The notes under the pieces: generated by a model
Seen by the model: only the letters and a program-made list of their open reading frames with translations
The model's database searches: none
What the model was told of the DNA's origin: nothing
Assembly (NCBI GenBank): GCA_013398295.1
Contig: VZSF01009012.1
Span: 121,842 to 185,841 of the forward strand
Direction: 5' to 3'
Length of the DNA: 64,000 nt
From: Chionis minor
Lineage: Eukaryota > Chordata > Aves > Charadriiformes > Chionididae
In this document: piece after piece, positions 13,674 to 26,700 of the stretch
How the letters are laid out: every line of letters starts with the position of its first letter
Numbering within the stretch: position 1 is the first letter of the stretch
Position numbers and translations under genes: made by a program

Positions 13674-16600
13674 CTGAAAGGTGGGGAACTGACTCTTTTT
13701 TTTCTAAAAGCAAAAATGCCCTTGGCTAGTAATGAGTACCCTAAAGAACATAAGTAAATGGCAGAGCATCTCTGGTCACAACTTGCACTCAGTGCAAAAA
13801 AGGTTGTGTTTTTTTTACTTGTCAATTACCCAGAAATAGAGCAAACTGTCTGGTTAACTTTAAATGGACTGACCAGCCCATCTTTGCCTCTGGGTAAAGA
13901 TGTGTTAATAGATAAGCAGATCAGTGATGAGAAGTTCCCCTGAGTCTGTACAGCTGGGATATACTGAAATGGAGAACTTCCTGGGTTTGGGTGATTCACC
14001 CATCTAAATAGTCTTTGTCTTCTGGTGGTGCTGATACATACAGGAGAAATACTTACTATATTCTGTTTCTTTCAACAGTTCATGATTTTACTATACATGT
14101 ACCATTCATGGCAAATACTTCTTTCCTCCAGTATAACATCTTTTGTAGTTGGACTCCAGGATTTTCAAATGGAAACAAACTCAAGGCCAGTTTCCTTTTG
14201 TACACATAAGCAAACTTTTTTTCTATTGAGCAATCTGTTACTTCAATAGTAATGGAAAAATGCAGTGATCTAGAATCCTTTTGCCAGAATTGGAAGGTTA
14301 AAGATGGGTTTTCATTCAGAATGCAAATATTTCTCTTTCCTAAGATACATTTTTTAATTCCCTTCCAGGCGGCCTTTGCTGATGTAGTTGCCTTTCTGTC
14401 TGTGTAGGGGTGGGTAAACTTGTAGTTTATGGTGCAATGCATAATGCAATGTATCTAAAATAGTCCCATGATTTATTTTCTCTCTATGAACAGGAATTGT
14501 TCTTCGTAGTCTTTTACTGACTGGTTCTGTTGTCATGTCTTCCATGTTTTAAATTAGTTCTCTTATGCACTTTGGTTCTTACATTAGAGTTTCCCAGAAG
14601 GGATGGTGGTGGGGGGAAACATGCCAACATTAGGTCAGTGTGTGTAAGGAAAAAAAACCCCACCTCATTCTTCTTGTATGTTTGGATAAGGTAAGCAGTG
14701 CAATAAATACAGATAAATTTACTTTATGGTCTAATCCCAGTACTCTGCAGAACGGACTTAACTTATGGTCTCCCCAAATGATGTGTGCGCAGGTCAGGTA
14801 TTTAAACTAACAAATGTGTCTTCCAGCTGCACGAGAACGGGTGTGTGTCTATTAGGGCTTCTGGATGGAAGGGGCTGGCTTTTTATTGGACTTCTGTCAG
14901 TGTCAAATGAAAATATATTTTATTAATTAAAACAGGAAAAAGAGATCCAAGTTTGTTTAACAGTATCATCTAAATACAATGTACTGTCATTCTCCCGACC
15001 TCCCAGAACTGCAGGATTCAATGCTTTATGTATATATACACACAATATGTAATAGGTATTTTTATATAATGGAATTATAGAGAAATATAACTATATTCAT
15101 ATATTGAATATAATGTATAGAAAATGTAAAAGCATGTATCGCAAATTTATTTTTATAAGAAATGCTACTGTAGAACTCTCTTCTGACTTGAGATTTAAAA
15201 GGCTTCACTTAAAAGTCAGGTAGAAGCAGAAGAATGAGTGAAGTTCTCCAGATCATGCCTCTTGGTGATTGAATAGCTTGAGAGGGCTAGGAGGGTGGGT
15301 GGTGGTGGTGGCGTAGCTCAAGAAACATGGTCTGTTTCAGAAGAGATTTACAAGGATTCAAAATGAGCAGTGACTAACCTGGCAGCCTTGAATAACTGGA
15401 GAAAAGGAGCCAAGTCAGAAAAACAAACACAGGGGAACTTAAGCACATTTTCACCTGGTTCAGCAGTAACCAAAAGAGGAAAGATTATTGCCCTGAGTGT
15501 TCATCTTAATTCCTTTGATATGTCATGTAATCAGTTACCAGCTGTTTCCATGAAAAATACTCCATTTGAAAAAGACTTGCTCATTAACCAATCTGAGTAA
15601 GTTTGGAGAGCAGTTACTCAAGCAGCTGCCCCAACTTACCTGGTGGGGGATCGTTAAGTACTGAGGAAAAGAGCAGTAATAAGCAGTCTAGTTTGTAACC
15701 TCCGTGTGCTGATTGACTGCAGGACAGAGCAGGATGTGTCTGGTGAGAAGAGCCCGTGGGGGCTTGGGAAGGTGGTTTCAGTGGGAAGTTGAGATGATAA
15801 GCCCTGCCCCGTGAGAGAGGGTCAGGGCAAAAGGAGGAGATGCAACGGCCAGAACCCTGGTGCTACAGCCTTAGTGTCCCTGATCTTCTGCTCGGCGCCT
15901 TGCAATGGGGCTGGGCTCATCGTCGTCGCGACGTTCTTTAATGTTGCTCCTGTTACGAGAGCTCCTGGAGCAGTTTTGTGGTTTGTTCCTTATTTTTATG
16001 TATCTGGATCTCACCACATCTTTCTCATTCATTTAACCGAGTTGTTACAGTCTAGTCTTCCAAAGCCACATACCTGTTTTCCCTTCCTAGTACCACCTTC
16101 TCTGTTTAGTGAGGGGGTTTTCTGTAGCTTGATGATTATATAAACCTGAGAAAGTTTCAGCGTAGGGATGCGCAGGGTTTTTAAGCTTAGCCTCTTGCAA
16201 ATGTCTATCATCTTGCTTTGCAACTCAACAGTTCATAACTTCTCAGCATTTTGAGTGGGTCACGTTATTTTAGCATTACGCATTTTCTTTATTGAGTTTC
16301 TTCTGCCTCGTATATCTCCTAAATTTTTACCCTTTTTGGAAATCCTTTTGGAGCGACAAAATAATTCTGCCGTTGGCCCAGACTTTTTCTTGAACATAAG
16401 CTACGTTGACCAGCACTTCAGTAGTTTACTCCTATTGGAGGTATTTGGCAGGTCCATTATTAAAAGGTTTGGTGGCAGGGACTGGGGGGGCAGAGGGGCG
16501 GCAGTCAAAAGCGTATCATAAAAATTCCTTAACATCTTACAAAGGTGGTTGCTGACTTATTGAAGGAACCCTGTTCAGGGTGTAATGTCAGTGGCTGTTG

Positions 16601-16738
16601 AAGCGTGCTCTCACCAGCAGTAAATCTGCAAGTCCAGCCATGGCTGCCAAAGAGGCTCACCGCGGAGCTGAAAGTTCTCCGACAAGGCTGTTGCTGACTG
16701 TGTGGTCTTAGACCTGGGGTCATGAGACACCAGCTTAT

Positions 16739-16845
16739 CATAGAATCATGGAATGATTTAGGTTGGAAGGAACCTTAAAAATTATCTAGTTCCAACCCTC
16801 CTGCCATGGGCAAGGACACCTCCTACTAGACTACTACCTTCCTTC
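16739..16845 (-). mobile_element. CR1 LINE 3' end fragment
   Basis: The plus strand begins 'catagaatcatggaatga' and continues 'ggttggaaggaacctt' and 'ttccaaccctcctgccatgg'. This is the reverse complement of the avian CR1 3' end, whose tail is an imperfect ATTCTATG-type repeat. The element is therefore inserted antisense to USP22 and is severely 5'-truncated, as is usual for CR1. The inner boundary near 16,845 is approximate. Confidence 0.88.
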
Positions 16846-19800
16846 TGCTTGAACAGCAAATTGTGTGCAAGTATGTAATTTGCCACAAAATCATTGCTCT
16901 GCGGGTATAGCCTTTAACTTGCTTCTAGGCAAAGTGTATTCCAGGATTGTTTTCAGTACGTTTTGACCATACTCCAGATCTTAACAGATGTTTCAAAGTT
17001 TGTACTTGCAGAACTTTTTCGCTTAAATTCTTTTCTCAAACTCACTACATCTTCCTGAAGGGGTACTGCTGATGTGGCCTGAAAACCAACAGAATATTGT
17101 GTGGGCATTATTATTAACTCTTGAAATGTGTGTGAAAGGGGGTTGGGGAAATCCCCACACATTTCATACACTTCTATTCTGTGTATGCTCATCTAACAGG
17201 CACTGGAACCAAAGCCCTCCTGGTTGCTGCAGGTTCCTCCTAGCAAAGCATTACAGCGTGGTCGCTGGCAGGTGTTTCAGTTCAGCCACATGCCAGGTCA
17301 CATAAATGTTTTCCATCTTTCTGTGTTCCTCATCAAAGCTGTTTGGGGTCTGTGATATTTTTGAATATTATTTTTGCAGTGTTTAAAAATCAGTTGAACA
17401 CACCCAGTTTTCTATCTTGCTACCTTTCTGCAATATAAAGAAGGCATAATAGCTAAATACAGTGGCTTATTACTGAAGGAATAAATTCATGCTTTTGCCT
17501 TGTATCGTAGAAGTGGTGGGGAAAGTACAAGACATGGTTGGCAGAACTCAGGTAAATGTAAAGATAACTTTTGATAATTGTATGTCAAAATTTTTGTGTT
17601 AAAATGTGAACTTAATGTGGTCAAACTGCTGGCTTGTGCCTTTCAGGAATAAACAAAGAAAAATAAATGAATTCTTTACAAGTTCTAAAGCAAAGCTATA
17701 AAACTCCTTGAATTTAAAGAATGAGACTGGTATGTTTTTGGAAACTCAGATTGTGCTCAATGCTTTCTTTTTTTTCCTCCCTGCCCCAATTATTTTTTCT
17801 TTTATGGCACATTGCATGCTGTGTGTTTGCTGGTGGCAGAGAAGTTGAATTACTTAGTTTTGAAGTTAGTTTTCAAGGTGATGTGGTTGAAATTTTTTCA
17901 TTTAACTTGGCTGTGGCAAAAGTTTATATAGCTTTTTCTTAAACTGTTGTCAAAATAATTTAATACCTGAGTGTGTCATTGGTAAGTTTGTAAAAAATGT
18001 TCTGTAAAAACCTCTGAAAAAACCTTTTCTAATACATTAGACTCAGTATTTCTGCTTCCACAGTTACGTGCGGGTTTCACGCCACCACTGAGAAAGGATG
18101 CTTCAACTGAAGCGATGTGGAATAAATTCACCAAAACTGCATGGCTCTTTCTTGTTTTGGTGACTCACATGATCACAAGTGTTGTAAAATGTCACGTTTT
18201 TCCTGTGTAGAGTTATAATTTCATGTATCTGCGTACTGTTGCTTTGGGAAGTGAATCCCTTTCTTTCAAAAGGGATTATCTTTTGAGAATAATTGCTGTC
18301 ACTAACCCTATTAGCAAAACCATGCTGCTTCTGGCATGTGAGTGGAGCAGTGTATTGGCCTGGCTGGGGCCAGTGTTTGGAACAGATAAATTCTGGTGAT
18401 GTATGATATGGTCTGCACCTGAAACTTGAGAACTGAGAGAGAATTTGGGTTTTGTTTTAGGTACTAAGAAGTAGGGCAATTCTCCCTTGAAATACATTTT
18501 CAGAAAGATGCTCTTAAATGATGTTTGCAATTCCTCTTGATGAACATAAGATGAAAACTCATAATTGTTCTAGAAATCTTCATTGCCGTACTGCACTGTT
18601 TCCAAGGGTTACGTTGAACTCTCTTTAAATATTTCAGGGAGCGCTTCCTCAGCTTGTGCTGGCTTCAGCTACTGTCTGATGGTGCTTCAGGGAAACATCA
18701 ACACCAGATGGGGAACTGGGAGGGCTGGGGCTAGGGGACAAAAAAACTGCTCTAAGGTGTTGCCAACCTGTGTTTAATGTAAAAAGGATCCGAAGCTGGC
18801 CGTGCTTTAGTGAATGATATTCTGAGTGTCTCACAAAGTTGCATTATATAGTGACCTGTGTTCTTGCTTCCAGAACCTTCATTCAAATAAATCATAGTTT
18901 CTCTGTGGTAATATTTGTTCAGACTGGTTTTTGTCTGTTGTCTTTCCTATCCCAGTGTGAAGCCTAGTCCAAGACAAAGAACCTCTTCCAGGAGAGCAAG
19001 ATAGGCACCTGATTGGTTTTTCTGTATTTTGTATTCATGTGTGGTCCTCTCATTTTCCCCCCCTTCCCCACCTTTAATAGCTGTACAGTTGCATTCACAG
19101 AGAAGTGGAATTTCCTTATCTTGTTTTGGTGTTTTCATCTCGCCTGCCTGGGTGGACTTGCAGAACCAGTGTTCTAGATCTCCCTGCGTCACAACAACCG
19201 TTGTTGCCCAGTATTGCAGAACTATTGCTTAGAGCGTTTGAAAAAACAAAGGCTGTTGCTGGAAGAAGATTGAAGAGCTGAAGCTGACAAAGGTAAGGCA
19301 GCTCCTTAGAACCTGGTTTTGAGACCACGTGTAAAAAGAATTTCCCAGATGGGTCCACCTGTGCTCGGGGCATTGCAGAAGGAGATTTCTTGTTGCTTTG
19401 CTCATGCCCTGCCTGCCCAGCATGTGACAGAATGTGTAGTGGTTGTAGACCGTGCATGATGATTAAAGGGTATCTTCTTTTTTATGATTATACCATATAT
19501 GACAACTTTGTCATGACAGCAATGTTAATTTCTTCCAATATTTACATGGGCAAGGTTCAGAAGTAAAACAGTGCTTTTCTGCTTACTTTATTTACCACAA
19601 GTATTTACTTACTTTATTTCTCTACATATTTGTGTAGAGAATATATTAAGCATCTCACTGGTTGCTCTTGCTCATTTCAGAAACAGTTCACAAAGAAACA
19701 GAGGTAAGGTTAACACTATGAAGCACAGCAGAAGTTTGCAAAGTACCACAGCTTTATTACTGGAGGTTGGATCCTGTTGGCAATCCTTAGGCAGTTTGCC

Positions 19801-22669
19801 CACTCCTCTGAACAAACACGCTCCACTGGTGAGGTGCTGGTGGAGACAACTGTTGACATTAGCAAAAGTGGACTTGCCGCATTTGAGGTCGGACACGTTA
19901 TTTCTCTGTTAATTTATGACCCACATGTTGCAATGCGGACTATTCCAGTTAAACATTGCCAGGTTTTATTAATGGGGAGGGAATAGGTGTGGCAGACACA
20001 AGTCTTCTACATTTGTAATATTTTATTGACCAGAATGCTGTTTAAGCTTTAATTTTTAGCTGCTTTTCTTTCCAACAAAAGTCATTTTTTCCCCCATATA
20101 AGTTAAGTGCAAGAGGATGTGTTGCCCGGAGTTCTGTCAGCTCTTCAGTTTACATACATCAAATTTTGATGGTTTCCAAGCTGCTGCAATTAGCGATGCA
20201 GTATCTTAGCTGTAGTTCAATGCATCATACCTGTTTCATTTCAAACATCAGTTTAAGAGACAGCATAGCAGCGGCAGTCATTGCTCCCTCAAGGATAGGA
20301 CTGAGGTATACTCCTTTACATTTTTCCCTTTTCAGCCAAGTAAGTTCTCATGTTTTGCTACGTTCACCATTTTCTTATTTTTATTAGGGTTTGGAGTATT
20401 CACGTTGCAGCCTTGTCTGTTTTGCAGGTTACTTTCTCTCGGTTCATTCCAGTGAAGTCGTAGCGTATGAAGCCGCTCCAGTTAGACCCGTGAAAAACTG
20501 ACACCAAAAGACCCAGCGAGTAGAGAAAACCCAGAGAGCCTTCTGAGTTTCTTCACTAGTCTTCTGGTGGCAACTTTGAGGAAGATTTGATTCTTTTGGT
20601 CACAGGGAAGAAGGTCCAGCCACAGGCATGTAACAAACCATGCTTAATAAATGATTCCAAAAAGCTGCCTTTATGTGTTTGCTTTTACTCGTGATTGCTC
20701 AATTAGCTATCGGGGGGGAAAAAAGTGATAAGCTGAGTCTCTAGATGTAATTTTGGTTTTCCGGTAATCTGCGCTCTGCGGTCTGACTTTGAATTCTGGT
20801 GCTAACCAGAGGGACTGAGTTTTCCAGGGAGAAATAGGGAGAGGCCCTTCTGCTTCTCAAAATACCCCGGTGCACCTCAGGCATGTTACATGCTTCTGTT
20901 TGCATAGTGTGTGGTTTAAATAAGAACAGTAAGTTTTAAATGGAAAATACAGGGGAGAGGTAGGCAGGAGGTACCGACCAAACCTTTCTCCGCCTGAACA
21001 GCATGAAGACCTTTCTGTTGTGACGTTGCTTGCAGGGACATGTAGACTGGGGGGTTGAAATAGGATTGTGTAAAAAGTTGAATCATCACACCATGTTTCA
21101 AGCTGCTACAACAAATTAACTATTTAACACTTTGCTAATGTTGTGCGTACACTTGTTGCCTCCCAGCATGAAAATAAAGCAAATAATTGCAGTAAGCTTT
21201 CTGCCCAGTAGAAGTTACTGTAATACAATGAGAAACTTTGTCCTGCACTTTGAGTAAACAGAAGCGACAGGAAGCTGTTGGAAGGAGGACGGTGTTGCAT
21301 TAGGTACAGGAAAAAAAAAAATTGAGGGCTCTGTGTCCATCGCCTGCAGCTCAGTATGCAGTTCAAGCTGATGTAGTGCCTTTTCTCTCTGGTAACGTAG
21401 CAACTGGACCACACCTCCTCCTCCTGAAAGATGCTAAAGAGCCCTTTGAGCACTATCTGGTGTACTGCAAGGGAACTGCACCATTTTTAATTACCACAGC
21501 ATTGCCAGCTGATGATACTTTTTTTTTCTCCTGTGGATGGCAAGGAAATTCTTCATTCTCTGTCAAGTAATTCTGTTTTTTCATTCACCGTTTGTTTAGT
21601 AATCCCATTTATATTGGAGAAGACAACTATGTTAACTTCAAATTAATACCAGAATTGTATCTATTTGTGCATTTTATCTTGTTTTGAAGTAAGTTTTTGA
21701 TTAAAAATAAGCATTCTTGTCCACCTGATGCTTTTCGCGTTTAGCACTGGTATATGGTGGTATTATGTTAACATTTTGGAAGAATACTCGAGGATTTGAG
21801 CATGTTTTTCTTCTCGCTTAGACTTTGCAAATGACTGAAAAGCTTTCCCCACTCCTAACCTCTCTTCTGTTGTGCAACAAAAGAGCTTTCCTTTAAGCAT
21901 CTTGGTTTCCAAGCACAAGAAATCGTCTCTGGGCATTACTGAACGTTTGACTTAAGGTGTGATGAATCCTCTTATGCCAAGTTGAATTTTTTGATGCATA
22001 CTGTAGATTGATGTTTAACTTAGCTAAAACAAGTGTGGAACTAGTATTGTTCAAAGTTTGAATCTCTTTAAGATTGTGTTGTTTGGATTCTCGGGTTTTG
22101 TACAAAAAAAGGATATGCTAAGTCACAGCCTGACTTTGTTTTGTCAAGGCTGTTTCCTTTGCTGCCTGTCTTAGAAAAATGACTGTTGCATTATAACAGT
22201 ACAAAAACCTTACTCTGGCTTCGTGACCTGCATGAGGAAAGCCTTTTGAACTATCCGAAAACTTATTTATTGGTTTATTTAAATGTATTGGTTTTGTTCA
22301 ATAGTGACTTTTAACTAGCTGTTGTCATCGCACTTTGGTATCAGCCTGGGGAGGTGGCATGTTTTGGTGGCATATGGTAAAACAGCCATTGCAAAATAAC
22401 GCTATTGGTGTTGCTGTACTTTGAGGTTTATATTCTTCTGAGAATTTTAAAACAAACCCTATTGTAATTCAGAAAGCTTGTGACAGCTTGAGGCTTGAGT
22501 ACATCAAAATCAATAGCCTACTAAAAAATATAAAACTCTGTACTTGGAGCTGTGCATAGACAGGAAATCTGTGGCAGTATTGTGAGAACTGTGTAAAAAA
22601 TGCAAACAAATATACCATTTTGTTAACTCCGTAATGCTTATGCATCCCCTCCCCCTTCTGTCTTTATAG

Positions 22670-22839
22670 GTCTACGAGGGCTAATCAATCTTGGGAACAC
22701 ATGTTTTATGAACTGTATTGTCCAGGCACTTACCCACACTCCACTGCTGCGAGATTTCTTCCTCTCCGACAGGCACAAATGTGAAATGCAAAGCCCCAGC
22801 TCATGTCTGGTCTGTGAAATGTCTACGCTTTTTCAGGAG
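22670..22839 (+). CDS. USP22: USP22 exon 5: start of USP catalytic domain with active-site Cys
   Basis: The exon follows a pyrimidine-rich tract ending in 'tttatag' and ends at 'caggag' before 'gtgagt'. Its first two bases complete a Gly codon begun in the previous exon (phase 1), and 56 whole codons follow. The translation contains the USP Cys-box ([11 protein letters not shown]), so this exon carries the nucleophile, Cys185 in human numbering. It then reads through [16 protein letters not shown] to a CLVC pair. Compared with my memory of human USP22 it differs only conservatively (for example Lys for Arg after the DRH). It lies 7 kb upstream of the next exon. Confidence 0.97.
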
Positions 22840-23695
22840 GTGAGTGCTGTTTTCCCACAATAGCGTCGCCTTTCCACAGATGCTGGCTGTTTCTTACCCC
22901 AAAAGGGATCGTGTTCTGTTTGCAAATACAAAGGGGCTGCAAATTATGTTTCCCCTCAAGGTGTTGCAAAACAGAGCAGTGAAGATTGAGTGAGACCCTG
23001 CTGTCAAAAACAGCACCCGTCTGCTGAAAAGGAAACTGTTGGGTCTTTTAGGTCCTATTCTTAAGTCACCCTTGTTTAGCCAAAGCTGTTGGAAATAATT
23101 ACAGTGCTGCCTGCTCTTCTGAGACTGATCTGCAAGTCTTTAGTCTTAAAGCTAAATGTGTGCTTTAATTAAAGGTGCAAGTTGTAACTGGAAAATATGT
23201 CACAGGCTCTTGGGTGATAATGGGAGTGAGACTAAAGCAATAGTATATAGCCTTGTGGTTTAAGGCACTGGATTATGTAGGTCTGTGTAAATTTTTTAAA
23301 GATCTTGATTCAGTGCATTCTCCAAGAGGGAGAAATATCTTTGCTATGATCTCTTGGGTGGAAATCCATTAGTGGTCAGGGGGATGTAGAACAGTGAACG
23401 TGTTGGCACAGTTTGTACCGTCCTGTACAAACTACTCCTGTTGCCCCATCTTGCGCAGGTGGCTGGCTTTGCAGTGTGCCCTTCTCCATAGGTCTAATCT
23501 GTGCTGTATGAGACAGGCACAGTCTTTTCCTTAATTAATAGCCTTCCTTAATAAAAAAAGAGCTCTATTAACTTAGTTCCACATCAGGGACTATGGCTAG
23601 ACGCGACCTTCTAGTTTTAAGATGAGTCTTTTAAAACAAACAAATCCAGTTCTGTGCCTTTCCCTCAGTGATAGATCTGCTTTCTTGGTAAGTTT

Positions 23696-23770
23696 TAAAA
23701 AAAACACCAAACAACCACAACACCAAAAAAACAACAAACAAACCAACCAACCAAAACCCCAAAAGTCCCC
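23696..23770. repeat. A/C-rich (CCAA/CAAA) low-complexity tract
   Basis: G-free run of A with interspersed C, including several tandem 'ccaa' units. It is the same class of sequence as the tract near 1.2 kb. Its complement gives a Trp/Phe/Leu-rich open frame on the minus strand that should not be read as a membrane protein. Confidence 0.75.
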
Positions 23771-26700
23771 AACAACTATAGTACATGCTGTCACAGAGCA
23801 TTCGAGATAGCTGTACGCAGCGCACCTCTTGTGCGTATGCTGTCATGGAAATTCGTTCAAACAGAGACCAACCTAAAACAGCTTTACCTTTATCCTGTGA
23901 TTTTTTCAATTTGATTTTACTTCTGTGCCTTTTCCACCAGAGATGAGTCTTTTTGGTCATTGCAGGTGAGTTCAGCATACATGGAAGGCAAAGTCCCCCT
24001 TAGCCGTTCGAGTACAAAGTTGTTTTCTGCTCATACTCAGCACTCATGTTTTTTAGCAACTTTCCATGCTGTTTATCAGTCATTAGTTGTATGTTATACT
24101 TCTTATTTTTGATTTATTTTTCAATTATTCCTGAGTCTATCAGGAAAGGAGGTAAAAACAAAAGGCAGGCATACCAATAGGTAGCAGCTGCAGGATTATT
24201 GAAACCAGATGTGCACTTAAGTGGGGAAATACCATTCTGTCTAGATTAAAAAAATCAGTCATGGTATAGAAATACCAGTTTCTGTACACTGTTAATATAG
24301 AAACCTATTTGTTTATTTTAAAAAAAAAAGGTACTATTATAATCTTCATATCCTTTCATCATGTCGTGGTATAAAATCTCATTCTGCTGAATATCACTGC
24401 ATTCTGTTTACACGCACGCATTTTTTTAAAAAAAATCCCTTGGGAAAGGGGAAATGAGTATTACGTTACAGATCAGGATTGTCTAGGTAATGATTTTTAT
24501 TTCCATTTCTGTATGTGGAGCCCTGTTGATGGCCTAAGATGCCTTTTGCTAGACTATGTACAAGCATGTAACAAAGAACGGGCTGTTACCCAAATGGGGG
24601 CTTAAATGCAGTGTTCACGTTAGTTTCAATTGTAATCAAGTTTAATTTCACACACATCTGTGGGAGTCTCAGCCTTCGTTTTTCCCAGTTAAAATTCATG
24701 CCTACGCTTGCATTAGAACTAATAAATAATATTCTGCAGCATGGGGGTATATGAGGGAAGAGCCCTATCTGTGGGATCGGACTGAAGACAGCAGTACAGT
24801 AGTTTCTGTCCTTATTTCACATTGAAATATTGCAGCTGTATTCTGTGGGAGGACAACAAAAAGTGACTCAGCCATCTTGAAGTAAAACTAGATCTTAGTC
24901 CTCCACGAGCAAAACTGTAGTGTCTGTGACCAACTCGGTGTATTTTAACTTGCAAGCAGTAAATACCGTGTTATATTTATACCTCTGCCAGCACTTTTTA
25001 TAAAATTCTCTTTCCCAGTGACTTTGAATTTCTCTACATTCAGAATTAAAACCAAAATCTTGCATTTTTGGAGCAGACTGGTTATCTTTCATGTCCCAAC
25101 TATATGCAGATGAAGATTCCTATGCTGTTTTTACAGAGATGAGGGCTGAATGAAGAAAAGCTAACCAGTGGAGGCTTCAGTGCTATGGTTAAGAATTCCT
25201 TTGTAATTGAATTACTGGGGAAACTTTGGTTCAGGTTCTGTCTTGTTTTTACATAGCTTTCCCACTGTGATTAACTGATGTAGTTATTCCAAGGCGTTTT
25301 ACCCAGTGACAAATGATCAGGGCAAGAGTTAACTTCATCTACCCCCACCCTTCTTTTCTGAAGGTGTGATCTTAAGCAAATGGAATGCCAGGGGATCTGG
25401 TGAATGCATGCCAGGAAGAACTCTCCAGGAGAAAAACAGATTGGTGGGAACACTAAAGGAAACTTGCTGTACCTAAATAAGCAAGTTTTGCTATTTTGCT
25501 TCTTAAACAGAAAACATTTGTGTCCCGCTCCCTCCCTTTTTTTTTTTTTTTTTCAAGATCCCTTAGTTATATAGATGGGGTGATTTCTCTGTGATAAATG
25601 GGAAGCTACAAAGTTCTTCTACCTTGAAGTAGGTTGATGGTGAGTAATGAGTGTCAGATGGTTCTCAGAATTGAGGGGTTTTTTTCCTGGTAGCTTTTCT
25701 TGTGAATATGCCAAGCATTGAATCTCTGTTTGTTTTAAAAATATCTGACTGCATCAATTAGCATTCTCATTTGTGCTACTTGAAACCTATTTCTCAATAG
25801 AATTATGGCATGAATTACACTGCATGAGAAAAGGAATGAAAAGGATTTGGGAATAACAGATAGTGGTGAAACTGGATGGAGGGAAGATAGAACACACAGA
25901 ATCCATTCATTGAGCCTTTTGGCTGCGAGGGTTTGTGCGCTACTTTTTACCTGCTGGTATTTGTGTTTTAGTTTTGCTTCAGCAATGAAAGTTAATTACA
26001 GGATGGTCCACACCCTAATGTGTATCTAAATAATTTACAGAGTGGCCATTCAGGACGGTAGGATTAGCAGATCTGTCTCTCGGTGTGCGCTCTGACTGGA
26101 ATAGCAAGCATACCTGGGAATATAGCAGAACACAGTGCATCCACTCGGAGATGTAAAGAACAAAGCCTTCTTTATTCCCATCATTACTCATCCTCCTGAG
26201 CCTATCAAAGTGCACAGCACAACTACGGGGAGAGTTGAGAAGTGAGGACAGAAAGGGAAGAAGAACGCGATGATTTATGGCTTTGATATCTTAAGATGGT
26301 ACACTGTTGAAATGGCTTATGTGTAAAATAAGTTACAACAAAGGTACAAGGGAGGAAGAAGCAGTTAAGGCACTTTACATAGACAGAGGCTTTGCATTTT
26401 GTAATGGAACATACAGTCTTGCCGATTTAGTAAACTCTCTTCTCTGCAATAAGTATAGAACATACGGGGTGCGTGCAGGCAGGGTGGTTTTTTTGACTCC
26501 TTGAACCCTTGCTCTTTGGGAAACTTCTAGTAGGTGTTCTTTTTTTCTGCGTTACCCACGCCCTTTATCCATTATAAATTTTCAGGATGTTTAAAATCTT
26601 CATTGAGAACCAATTTCTAAGAGGAGATTTTAGCTTCTTCAATTGGACTGGAGCCTGGTACAGGATTTATGCCTATAAACTCTCGATTACAAAGCTCAGC

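Larger units (their letters stand above)
1..22669 (+). other. USP22: USP22 intron 4 (3' part)
   Basis: AT-rich intronic DNA preceding the first recognisable USP22 exon. I looked for codons of the four upstream exons (zinc finger with its CxxC/His pattern, and the Lys/Arg-rich linker) and found none, so this reads as one intron of at least 22.7 kb. It contains scattered homopolymers, a G-free A/C tract near 1,144-1,244, an ancient CR1-like LINE relic (about 9,940-10,067) and a CR1 3' end (16,739-16,845). The many short open frames have no recognisable homology and lie in sequence of ordinary intron composition. A small or divergent exon could have been missed by eye. Confidence 0.7.

Noticed and set aside
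17517..17552. Exon-like segment bounded by 'cgtag' and 'gtaaatg' in USP22 intron 4
   Set aside because: It is open in more than one frame, has no similarity to the missing USP22 exons and is short; it is most likely a decoy splice pair.
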